Source: Lojkania enalia (taxonomy: Eukaryota > Ascomycota > Dothideomycetes > Pleosporales). From it: a DNA stretch of 64,000 nt. Shown piece by piece: positions 13,004 to 22,721 of this stretch (positions are counted from its first letter, which is position 1; each line of letters opens with the position of its first letter). The stretch spans positions 310,001-374,000 of the forward strand of contig ML986587.1 in NCBI GenBank assembly GCA_010094045.1, read 5' to 3'. The notes beneath the pieces are model-generated. The model did not search any database and was not told the DNA's origin. It saw only the letters and a program-made list of their open reading frames with translations. Both the position numbers and the translations under genes were made by a program.

Positions 13004-14027
13004 TAATTTTTATTTTTATACAGTTGCCATTGCATCGCCAGGAACCAATTGGTCTTCTTCGGATTTGCCATTGAAATTGTAGCACAACCCCAAGTCAGAC
13101 GCCATGTCGATACTTACACATTGTCCATCAAAAACTCTGGTGTGCATCGAGAATTATAAATCCACGCGAGCTTCATGCCCCAACATGAGAATCGCCATTT
13201 CTCAACCAAATCTTCGCGACAAGCTTTGCGGCATGCGAAGACGCTCGCTCTGGAGGTATGCGCTTTGGGGAAGCGGGGCTCGACAACGTCATCTGTCTAT
13301 CTCTCCACTGACACCCAGCAGATATCTCGGAACAACACATACCTATATCTCGGACAGATGGTGTGCTGCTGACGCTATTCTCTTCTAGAGAGTCTCGCCA
13401 CCTCGATTGAAAACAGCCTAACCGTATGGTACATCACGCTATACGCGTTCAACTATATAGTTTATCGCCATATACGGTTTTTATGGTCTTTAACATCACC
13501 TGTTATAGTGAGAACATCGTTTTGGACTAGCTTCTAACAGTATAGCTGCCTCAACAAATGTTCCTGCTCTAGCCACTTTGCACTCTTCTATTCATTATAC
13601 GTGCAACTAATCGAGCATTTTTCTCACTAGGGGAGCGAATTTCGTCCCAGCGTTGGCCTTTCCACTATTCAAGTCATGGCTAGCTCACATCCATATCAAT
13701 CCATAGTCGTGTAATCGTGACAGCTAAACCGCTAAAAGGAAAGACTGCATGAGGTCTACCACGGCCCACCTTCAAACGGCCCAGCAAACTGAGTTTGTTG
13801 CCACTTTCAGTAAACGTGTCAATGCATCATGCCACTACAAGGCATATATTAGTCCAACAAGTGGACGTTTTGGTGTAATATATATCTAAGCACGCGCTTT
13901 AGTGGTAAGCATATTTAACAAGTCAGACCCGCTCCACAAGAAGTTTGTGGGATTCTCAAGCTTCTCTCACCCGGTACACAATCCACCTCTATCCCACCAT
14001 ATCACGGTCCATGTATATTCCCCCGCA
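12167..14027. other. non-coding interval with AT microsatellite
   Basis: About 1.9 kb upstream of two divergent genes. A (TA)n tract spans about 12972-12994 and is followed by the palindromic AAAATTAATTAATTTT. Short open frames (up to 94 codons) lack any family signature. The part just before 14028 probably holds the promoter of the following gene. Confidence 0.55.
12972..12994. repeat. (AT)n microsatellite
   Basis: Perfect alternating AT run of about 22 bp, continuing into an A/T-only stretch that includes a 16-bp perfect palindrome. Simple sequence with no assigned function. Confidence 0.9.
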
Positions 14028-14636
14028 ATGGAAAGCGAGACGCTCTATCATATCGCCCTCATCAAGACGAACGGGCACGGCATCGAAGACTTTGACATTC
14101 AAGGGACATATACTGACTTTACGAAAGCGAAAGCCGCGGCTAGGGACGCCCTTTCTGAGGCTGGGTACTGCACCGAGTCATTCCCTGTTCTTGAGATCCG
14201 TAATGATCGGGAAGATTGGATTTATGGGGCTGACACGTTCGTCCACGCCGAAACTGCTGGAGGCACAGCACTCACTGTCGCAATCAAACCCACTTTGAAC
14301 CACCAGAAGCTCAAAGGCGATAGGGACACCTGTAGAATCTGCGGTAATCTGTTCTACGTTCTGCAACAGACAGTCTCCTACGACATTGACAGTTCTGGAA
14401 ACACCGCCGACATGCATGTTGACTGCACGTGTACGAAGTATGCCAAAGCCAAGGAATCCGCCTTGAGCTGCCTTACCGATCGAACCATAAACATGGACGA
14501 CTTCCACAGCTTGATTCAATATCCTGCGTCCGAAGAAGATGCATACAGCAACAACCCTATCCTATATGCCGTCGGTGCCAACGGGCGACATTATCTCGTC
14601 TCGGTTCTAGGGAAACGCCAATGGCTGCAGATCTAG
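14028..14636 (+). CDS. conserved fungal protein of unknown function
   Basis: Single-exon 202-aa frame starting MESETLYHIALIKTNG. The frame is open further upstream to an ATG at 13902, but residues 1-42 of that longer form do not look coding, so the internal ATG at 14028 is preferred. It begins with a compact alpha/beta-like segment (GTYTDFTKAKAAARDALSEAGY, then REDWIYGADTFVHAETAGG) of a type that recurs in unnamed Pezizomycotina proteins. It has five cysteines, including CRIC and CTC clusters, but no clear zinc-finger pattern. There is no signal peptide or membrane segment, so it is probably soluble. No function is proposed. Codon use looks like that of the neighbouring real genes. Confidence 0.72.
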   Translation: MESETLYHIALIKTNGHGIEDFDIQGTYTDFTKAKAAARDALSEAGYCTESFPVLEIRNDREDWIYGADTFVHAETAGGTALTVAIKPTLNHQKLKGDRDTCRICGNLFYVLQQTVSYDIDSSGNTADMHVDCTCTKYAKAKESALSCLTDRTINMDDFHSLIQYPASEEDAYSNNPILYAVGANGRHYLVSVLGKRQWLQI

Positions 14637-15828
14637 TGGGTTGGGTATTAAGGCTTTAAGAGGCAATGTATAGTCAGAGTTGAATATAGAGAAATTTTCT
14701 AGACATGAACCAAGCGTGTTCTCAGCTCCCGGTTGCTGTTTCCTGTTTTACCCAGCGAATGTCATCTATTATCGGGGCCCACCGCTTTGGTAACGGCGGG
14801 CTCCATTATTGCCGACGTGACTTGTTTAACTCGTCTACCATCACGTTCGCCGAAAAACGGAACGAGGAGCAATGGAATAGTTCCAGTGAATTGCCAGATG
14901 AGGTTTGCGGGAACTAGTGTCGCAGATTCCGATTATCATGCTAGATTGGGCCACGGTAGCAAAGAAACACAACCGAACTACAAGCTAAATGAACGGAAGG
15001 CATACCCGTAGATAGAGTCGCAGACGCACAGTAGATGTCAAGGTTAGGGCCCACATTCCGATCGACGCACCTAGTGCAGGAACGGCCTAGCGGTCAACTC
15101 TCCAACGGCATCCCCAAGCAACTCTCCCCCGCACTTCATACTCCACATGAAGTCACTGTTCGAGTCCATTGCGCAAGATTACCCCTCCGCCGTAATGCAC
15201 ACCACGTCACACAACACCTCTACGGTCGGCAGGAGCTTTCTCGGAGTTACTGGCTGAGCGCGAATCAAAACGAGCATCGCGAACGCTGGACAAGCCTTTG
15301 CCCCGCGTCACGAGAGCAGGATAGCAGGATGGCAGCACAAGGTTTCCCAAAAAAATCGGTGCATCACTCGCGAATAAAGCTTGGCCAGAAGCCTGGCAAG
15401 ATAATAAGTTAGCACGACGTGGCTGGTCATGCCCACCCATTAAAACCCTTGTGTGGTGGTGCGATCTAAGAACAGCCTCAACCGGACCCCATGTCAGGTG
15501 AGCCATCCTCGGTCGTTCTATGAGCTCTCGTGAAGCTCGTGCTAGAAGAGTCTTCCCTTCACGATCCTGCATTGACCCGAGAGAGCTCATAAGGTCATGA
15601 TTGCGCTCAAATACTCGCGTGTGTTGATTTTTGCCCTGTGATACATCCCTCCAGCGGTACACCGCAGAATCTCGTTTTCCAACTGCACGACGCCATTTTT
15701 AAAAGTCATCGTATCTTCCGAGGGCAATCCTTTATATTTGCTTCTTCGATATTTGACGCAATCACGCAATTAACCATTTCGAGCGCTTCTATTACTGCCA
15801 CGAGCGTGCGAACATTCATCCATCAGCC
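14637..15828. other. non-coding interval
   Basis: About 1.2 kb. A 151-codon frame on the minus strand (15207-15662) and shorter plus-strand frames have no motif and no consistent codon bias. The last few hundred bases likely carry the promoter of the RING-H2 gene. Confidence 0.5.
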
Positions 15829-16440
15829 ATGGCGAACGAAACGGACTACACAATATCGGGCGAGAAAGACGATAGTCTGACTATTGCGATCATACTCCCT
15901 TGTCTGTTTGCGATCATACTCGTAATTCTTATGGCAGTGTTAGTCGGCATCACGCTTGCAAGTATGCCGGTTCTAAACCGCTGCTAACGTGCTCTAGAGC
16001 GTTTCTTCTACCTAAACTCACTGAAGAGAGCGCCGAGACGAAGGAAAACCGCCGTAAAAAGCGACTTGCGGCTCTCGACAACACCATCAAGGCACAGCAT
16101 TACGTCGACTGGGCGTCTAAACAGAGAAAGGAACATCCAGAGTTCCCGGTCTCTATGCACCCTCTGTGGTGAGTTCAAGATGAGCAAACCACGAAATAGA
16201 TGAGCTTGACTAAGTTTGGATCTTAGTGTGATTTGCCTCGACGAGATTGAAGACGCGTCTCAGATCAGAGGTCTCGGTTGTCTCCATGTCTTCCACCAAG
16301 CCTGCCTCGACGATTGGTTCGGGAGATACAACGAATACTGTCCACTCTGTCATCGACCAATCGTCGGCGGGAAACAGCTGAAGAAGAAAACGCGCGCTTC
16401 GTCGGACTCTGACACACCGCCCGTGGCTTTTTTCGTATGA
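15829..16440 (+). CDS. membrane-anchored RING-H2 E3 ligase-like protein
   Basis: Predicted 164 aa from exons 15829-15938, 15998-16168 and 16227-16440. An N-terminal transmembrane segment (about residues 19-41, rich in I/L/V) is followed by a basic, helical linker. The RING-H2 finger near the C-terminus reads CVIC...CLHVFHQAC...CPLC, with the eight zinc ligands in C3H2C3 order. The tail is basic and Ser/Asp-rich. Intron 2 is clear (58 nt, GTGAGT...TTAG, branch TGACTAAG). Intron 1 is ambiguous: I use donor GTTAGT at 15939 with the first AG after the GCTAAC branch (59 nt). Donor GTATGC at 15962 with acceptor AG at 15999 also keeps frame but gives a 38-nt intron. Such proteins usually transfer ubiquitin at an endomembrane; target unknown. 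Confidence 0.76.
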
Positions 16441-18523
16441 ATGAAACTTCACCTTTCTTTCCGGAAACACCGTCAGATACCCTTTAGAAGTCTTACCCGC
16501 AGTAGACGGAGCAGGGCATGGCCCCGCTTGCCGGACATTGGCACTCTAATCACTAATAGGAGGAATGGGTAGGGGGGTTTCGGGGTTAGACGGGCTTTGG
16601 GCTGGTGGTGGTTCGATCTGGTCCCGGGAAACAAGTGCCGCACGTGCAGCGGGAGCGTACATACCCCAGACTGACCCTCCGCCGCGGAGCGGGAGTGGCT
16701 GGGCCTTAATTTTAGGCGGCGGAGGGCGGGTTATGCCCTTGTAGGATAATTCCCATCTCGGTGGATAGATATTGCAAACTTTGTCCCTGCCTGCACGGAA
16801 ATGAACGGTTCTGAGCAAAAGATGAAACGCGAGACTGTAAAATTGCCGATTGACTTCCCGTGTCTTGTGCGTTTTATGCGGGTTTTGGAAGAGGTTTTCT
16901 TTGGCTCTAATGGCGTTTATGGGATTAAGATTCTAATGAGGATGAGGTTAGAAGAAGGTTCGTGAGGCTCCTCCGGGGACAATACTATGCAGATCTTAGG
17001 CCTGACGACACACAACGAGGAGCTGATTCACTAAACAAGCCGAGGTCAGAGCCGAACGCGTTAGCTCCGGTATGAGACAGTCCCTTATAGGCGTCGAAAG
17101 CGCAAGGAGGTCGGTATTATCGACTCAATCCGGCGCGTCTTTACTGTAGTGACATTATCTGCCAACACTAACCAGCTGTCATGGTCCTGTGCGACGCCAC
17201 AACCTGTTTGTACCTGGGGCTAGCGTAGACTAGTGCTGTTTGTATGTATATCTACACGGGCCCAAAACAGTCACTGTGGAGGTGCAAGTTGGGGTCGTCC
17301 TAGACAGATGGAGGAAGTTCGGCATGCTCCACAACGTTGAACACCCCGAGGCGCCGTAGCCGAGTCGCCGGCGGTGGAGGTTCGGGCTTTTTTTTATGCT
17401 TAACTAACGCTGGATTCCGCATGCATACATAGCATAGGACAATCGTCGCCGTAGGCAGAAAAGAGCGAAGCATCATTCTAGACCAAGAGGTGAATAATGG
17501 GGGAGTTGCAGCGCCAAGCCGACATCCGGCAGCCATACCCCATCCGGCCTAGAGGCGTCTCCGCTGGGTCGGGGCTAGATCCCACTGCCCACTTCGACCG
17601 AGACGACTCCAAACGGCCAGCCGTCCTCCGCGCCGGTTGGGCGGACGATGCTGTGGCCCAGCGGGCTGAGAACTCGCTGGCGAAGCATTCCGAGGCAAGG
17701 TTGATTGTCGGAGTCCGCAGGTGAAAAGAGAAAAACTTATAGGGGGAGCCAGTGTCTGCGAGGTCATCTGCGCCGAGCGGAGGGCCCACTGGGGCAGGCG
17801 CCGATGGGGCGCTTGGAAATGTCACGCCACCGCAGAATGCGCCCGGTGGTCTGATTATTTGGTGGGTCCCGGCTCTAGTCGATGGTGCTCCCTCGTGCTT
17901 CAGACCCAGGCCCTACCCAGACCCTCCCGAGACTCCGTCAGACGTGCATCGACGACCAAGGCATCGACCGCATCGACCGCACCTTAGCCGCATCCGAAGA
18001 GCGCCCGTCGGAAGCAATCCATGCCCCCCTCCAGGCTCTGCTCGCTCCCCCCAGTCCCCCCAGGCTAGAGCGGCACCCAACGGTCCACCGCTTCCTCTCG
18101 CTCGTTCTCTTCGCTGCTTGCGCTGAACGCCCAGGATTTCCGCTGCAACTGCCGCCGTGCCCGTGACACTGTGCCCTGTTCCAGCGTTGATTGCCATAAG
18201 CGTCGGCCGACCCCGGGACGCGCCGCCAGAGAAAACCGCTGGTCGCCCGCCTCCCAGTGTCCTCCAGAGACCTTCCGCTGTGAATAATAATCCAACCACT
18301 ACTTCTTCACGCCGACTGGCAGCGGAGCCTGCCCTGTAGTAGCAAGGAAGTGGATCCTCGACGCCAACGTGCCCAAAACTCTTGCAGCCGCCCGCTTAGC
18401 CTTTCTCCGTCCGAGCGCTGCCGCAACCCCTTCGTTTCGGCAACCGTCATCCCCCGATATCTCCTGATAATAGTCTGAGGTGCCTCCTTCACCAAATCAC
18501 GGAAATATCGCCTGACCGTCACT
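16441..18523. other. long upstream region of the bHLH gene
   Basis: About 2.1 kb. From 17.5 kb on it is GC-rich and stop-poor on both strands, producing several mutually overlapping frames of 70-128 codons with no domain. The pyrimidine-rich stretch before 18524 looks like a long 5' leader of the bHLH gene. No separate gene is supported. Confidence 0.5.
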
Positions 18524-19855
18524 ATGGCACTCAACTGGAATGCCTTCCTCACTGACGAGAGTCTCACTCTACCTGACGACCAGTGGCCCGACCTCGCGCA
18601 GACGACGGCAGGCCGTTTTCTTGATATGCCAAAATCAACCTCTGCTCGCACCACGGGCTCAGAGCCTGGAGATTACACTAACTTTGAGTCTCTGCTGAAT
18701 GGTCCTACCACCGACCCTTATTTCGACGACTCCCTATTCGCCGCCAACGACTACTTCCTTGGTGACCTAGAGGTCCTTCAACCCTTTGGCAACGCAATCG
18801 CCGGCGAGTCCACCTCGGAATCTTCTCCTGAACCAACCTCTGCCGTCAACTCGACTGGACCCAACTCCTTCAAAACGGAGACAGAGTTCTCTTCAGAATC
18901 CCAGACGCCGGCATCCGTACGAGACTCTCCTCAAATGCCCCCCAAACTGGCTACTCGATCTCAGACCTTCCCAAATCCCACCTACGAGTCTATGTTCCCC
19001 AACAACATCCAGTCAGGATTTGTTGAAGACCTTACCTTCCCGGACGGACCCACTGGACAAGCCAGCTCATCGAAGCCAGCCCTTGAGACCGACATCGCTG
19101 CATCGCTCACCACTGTCAAGAGGAATAAGGCCAAGCCAGATATTCTAGCTGCCTGCTGGACGTCACCGCTTTGCCCTAATCACGGCCAGGACGGCCCTCC
19201 TCCCAACCCATCTACCTGTGGTGGTGGATGCGCACCATTCCTGTTCGCAAATGAGGACACCCTGCCAACTCCGACTACCAATTCCACCCTTCTCAACCAA
19301 GCCCAGGAGGTTATTGCCGAAGAAGGCGTGGTAGAGATCCAGCCCCGCCCGAAAAAGCGAACGGAGAGTGACGCGAGCGAGAAAATATCGGGTCGCCAGT
19401 TCCCCAACAAAAACATCCCAGTCCCAGAAACCCAGGTGCGAATGAAGACCGAGGCGGAATCAACATCACCCGAGCAGGTACCGGCTCAAGCTGACGAGAC
19501 GAAGCCAAAGTCGCGACGCCGTTTGCCGCACAACCAGGTCGAACGCAAGTACAGAGAATCACTAAATACCCAACTTGAATCTCTCCGCCGCGTTGTCCCG
19601 TCACTTCAGCAAAACCAACGGTCTTGCGAAGACGCTGATATTGAGGATTTGCCCACAGCGTCGAAGCCCAGCAAAGCCGTCATTCTCGCCTCTGCAACCG
19701 CCTACATCAAGCAGATGGAGAAAGAGAAGAAGGCAATGCAAGATGAGAATACCATCTTGCGAAATAGAGTCAAGGCCCTCCAAGCGCTAGTCAAGTGCGA
19801 TGACTGTAGTCTCATGCAATATGTCATGGACCTGAAGATCCAGCAGCAAAAGTGA
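18524..19855 (+). CDS. bHLH transcription factor with SREBP-type tyrosine
   Basis: Uninterrupted 443-codon frame starting MALNWNAFLTDESLTLPD. The first 200 residues are acidic and Ser/Thr/Pro-rich, as expected of an activation region. A cysteine-rich block follows at about 206-236, containing CWTSPLCPNHGQ and NPSTCGGGCAPFLF. The basic helix-loop-helix (about 325-425) has the basic region HNQVERKYRESLN. Tyrosine sits where most bHLH proteins have arginine, the hallmark of SREBP-type DNA reading. A leucine-zipper-like helix with KQMEKEKKAMQDENTILRNR follows the second helix. It lacks the two membrane spans of true SREBP, so it would be a soluble nuclear regulator. Related single-exon fungal bHLH genes regulate metabolism or development; this one's targets are unknown. 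Confidence 0.88.
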   Translation: MALNWNAFLTDESLTLPDDQWPDLAQTTAGRFLDMPKSTSARTTGSEPGDYTNFESLLNGPTTDPYFDDSLFAANDYFLGDLEVLQPFGNAIAGESTSESSPEPTSAVNSTGPNSFKTETEFSSESQTPASVRDSPQMPPKLATRSQTFPNPTYESMFPNNIQSGFVEDLTFPDGPTGQASSSKPALETDIAASLTTVKRNKAKPDILAACWTSPLCPNHGQDGPPPNPSTCGGGCAPFLFANEDTLPTPTTNSTLLNQAQEVIAEEGVVEIQPRPKKRTESDASEKISGRQFPNKNIPVPETQVRMKTEAESTSPEQVPAQADETKPKSRRRLPHNQVERKYRESLNTQLESLRRVVPSLQQNQRSCEDADIEDLPTASKPSKAVILASATAYIKQMEKEKKAMQDENTILRNRVKALQALVKCDDCSLMQYVMDLKIQQQK

Positions 19856-20814
19856 TTGGCCTTATTTCCATATGATCCCAATACAGCTGGAATAAGGATT
19901 GATACTAGCTGGCCCTCATTGACTCTCATCTCCTCCACATGGAACGATCATCGGTTATGCGGCTATGATTGTTTGGCGTTTTGGCGAGCGTCAAGATGTG
20001 CATCTGCCCATTCTTGTCAGCAAAGGAGTTGAAGGATATGAAAATTACTGCATTGGCAAGAAGCCTTTAGGCTTGCAAAAGCCATCAGCATGGGGCGGCG
20101 TTCTGGTCCGGAGAATCTTTCTTTCCTAAATTTTATTTTGGGTGGGGAATTTTTTTGCTGGACACCGCCCACATGGAAGATGGCGGTTGGCGTTTTTGGC
20201 GTGTAACACTATGTCGCCTACGGCGAATTTTTCAATATCTCATTTTCTGTGCATAATATCCCAATGAATGATATCCTCTGTCAATAGCCGCGAGGCCAAC
20301 GAATTCTGTGCAAAAGAGATTGTTAGTAAGAAAATTAACGACGTCAGCGAGTAGCCGGATTGATTACTGAGGGGGCACACTTGACGCTAGCAACCAGGCT
20401 GCTTCCACTGTAATAGTCGCAAGAGTCGAAGCCGATTGTCGGGGTCTATGGTCGGCCTCTGCAGCATTCATGTGTCAGCAAGCACACAATCGAATTGAAA
20501 TTAATCGTATAGATTGATTACCAGAAGGCAGCGATGGAGATGCTTTGAGTCCTAGACCGCCTCCCGGGTATATTATATGCAAAGAGGAAGTATCAAAATC
20601 CAGAATATGCTCTAATTTCCCCCCCCCCCCCCCACTCCATCCCAATGCATTGCTTTCGTCATGATAGTCATTATGCTCTCTCTCTCTCTCTAAAGTATCC
20701 CGCAATTTGTAGCTCGTCCATAGACGTATTAATAATCCCATATCGTGGATGCCCGAAACGCCTGAATCGAAGAAACCGGAAGATTTGAACTAAGATGGTA
20801 GAAGAGAGGCGCTT
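19856..20814. other. intergenic region with simple repeats
   Basis: About 1 kb between the convergent bHLH gene and the 31-residue-repeat gene. It contains a poly-C run of about 15 (20619-20633) and a CT microsatellite (20675-20692). Otherwise nothing recognisable. Confidence 0.6.
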
Positions 20815-21339
20815 TCAATGATCTGGCTTCGTGGGCGTGGGCGGGAGACTTTGGTCATCTTCATGAGGCATGGGTTTTGTAGACTCTGCGCGTGCGGACG
20901 TTAGTTATTTACATTTCTCATGAGAAAAAAAGGAATCAAGGGGAATAAATGGATGGATAGACGTACGTAATTCGCACTGCTCGGTACCCACAGGCCACAT
21001 CGGTCCATCGCTATCGTCCCAACCCTCCTCATAGGACTCGAAGGCCGGCGCTGTGTCCTGCAATTCGCACTGCTCTGTGCCGACGGGCCAGACAGGACCA
21101 TCTTCATCATCCCAGCCTTGCTCATACGAATCGATGGCTGGGTCTGTGCTCTGCAGTTCGCATTGCTCGGCGCCAACGGGCCAGATGGGGCCGTCGATGT
21201 CGTCCCAGCCGTCTTCGTAGGAGGTGATGGCGGCTTTTTCGCGCTCGAAGGTGGAGGGGGATTGCTTTTGGGGCGTCATTTGGGGTTGTTGCGGGTGCTC
21301 GGAGGATTGTTGGGCGGTGTATGGATCGTAGACGACCAT
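20815..21339 (-). CDS. small protein with three 31-residue tandem repeats
   Basis: Predicted 147 aa, exons 21339-20967 and 20885-20815, with an 81-nt intron (GTACGT, branch AACTAAC, acceptor GCGCAG). A Gln/Pro-rich N-terminus (1-35) is followed by three repeats starting at Ser40, Ser71 and Ser102. Each reads roughly SYE-x-GWDD-x-DGP-x-WPVG-x-EQCEL followed by a variable QSTDPA-like spacer. The intron falls inside repeat 3, and splicing restores its CELQST end, which supports the model. Each repeat contributes one Cys and two Trp and is strongly acidic. There is no signal peptide or membrane span. The repeats differ at many silent codon positions but hardly in the core protein, which suggests selection on the protein. 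I recognise no family and propose no function. Confidence 0.78.
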
Positions 21340-22307
21340 TTCTCGGTGTACGTATGTAGTCTTGATGGGTTGGCAGCTCAGTAGCTGTGGGTGTGCTTTG
21401 GGCTTATTGGTTGGTTGGTCGATGGGAGTTGCTTGGTTGTTTGGCGGTGCAGTAGAGAAAGGTATATAAAGATAGTATGTCTACGGTATTTATATGATTT
21501 ATCAAATGGCAGGATACGACTTCATTGTAGCAATATTGTTGAGAAAACGGGAATATCTGATGTCGATACACGCGCCATACGCAGCGCCACGCACCCGGCA
21601 TCCGACGCCCTGGAGATCATCATCACACCCAGTCACGATGCCATGCAATAATAGCTTTGCGGCTGAGATGAGCCGTTATCAGGCGTAGGAGCTATGCATA
21701 TCAGGTATTCCGATGGCGATTTGGGAGAAGGCAGCTTCGAGAACGGGCTGGATGGGTTTCGCTGGTTGGTGGGGAGATCGGAGACGCCCGCGCCATGCAA
21801 CCCCCGGTCACGCCACTCCCATACGATGCTCCGTGACTTCCTATCAGAGTTTTGCAGGTATCACCACTACATTCCTGAAGATGTACTGCGGCTGCTGATC
21901 GGACAGGTGTTTTTTGAAACGAGGTGTGTTGTGGGGAGATGGTAACGGGATGTTGGGAGGTGCGGTGTGCGGTTCTTATCGGCGTGCGAGAAGTAGGAGG
22001 CGGAGGAGTGAATGGCTCGCGGTGTTGGGGGCGTGGGCTAGTTTCTTGGGAGCTGTGTTATCTAGTGGAGCCGAGAAATGTTAATTTAGGGTGCAATAGT
22101 TCAAAGTTAGTTGGGGGCTTTATATTCGGTCTACGTCCTACACCCTACATCCGCAAACAGACACACGCACACATACACAGACCACATCCCACCCGCGAGC
22201 ACCTTAACTACGTCCTACAGTACGATTGTGCGGTTCGACACAGTTCGGTACAATCCGACCGAGAGCATATTCCTGCGACTGGCAAACCACAATATAAATC
22301 TATCAAA
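21340..22307. other. divergent promoter region
   Basis: About 1 kb between the repeat-protein gene (minus) and the small basic ORF (plus). It contains a TTTATATT-like element near 22118 and a CA-rich stretch (22160-22185). No other gene is supported. Confidence 0.5.
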
Positions 22308-22721
22308 ATGTCCCTCTTCCCAAATGTCTACGCGTCTGCAACATACACCGACACCCCGCACACCATGACACACAACCAGCCATCCTCCCGCCGCCGCAGC
22401 TCAACTCTCTTCGCGCACCTTTTCAGCCCGACATCCTTCCACAGCCTGTCACCCACAAAATTTATACACCACGACGACACTACGCAGAGCACTAGTAGTA
22501 AGAAGAGGGCGATGACAGGCGTGGAGAGAGCAGTGAGCAAGGGGCATGTTGAAGGGGAAGAAGTTTTCGTTGAAGAGGCTGTGGAGGAATGTGACGGCGG
22601 GCCGCTGTGCAGGGAGGCGGAAATTGAGAAGTGGAAGTGTGAGGGGTGTGAGCGGAATAAGAAGATGAAGGAAGGGAGGAGGAGAATGATGATGAGGAGG
22701 ACGAAGAGTATGCCGGCTTGA
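22308..22721 (+). CDS. small hypothetical protein, basic tail with CxxC
   Basis: Frame of 137 codons starting MSLFPNVYASATYTDTP, with an A-rich context (TATCAAAATG) at the start. A longer reading from 21924 adds 128 residues with no coding character, so the internal start was chosen. The N-terminus is Ser/Thr/His-rich with RRRSSTLFAHLFSP; the middle is acidic. The end carries CEGCERNKKMKEGRRR and a run of Met/Arg codons before TKSMPA. No signal peptide. The function is unknown, and a chance frame cannot be excluded. Confidence 0.5.
   Translation: MSLFPNVYASATYTDTPHTMTHNQPSSRRRSSTLFAHLFSPTSFHSLSPTKFIHHDDTTQSTSSKKRAMTGVERAVSKGHVEGEEVFVEEAVEECDGGPLCREAEIEKWKCEGCERNKKMKEGRRRMMMRRTKSMPA

Noticed and set aside
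15207..15662. 151-codon minus-strand frame
   Set aside because: No motif, no neighbouring exon, no coding-like composition.
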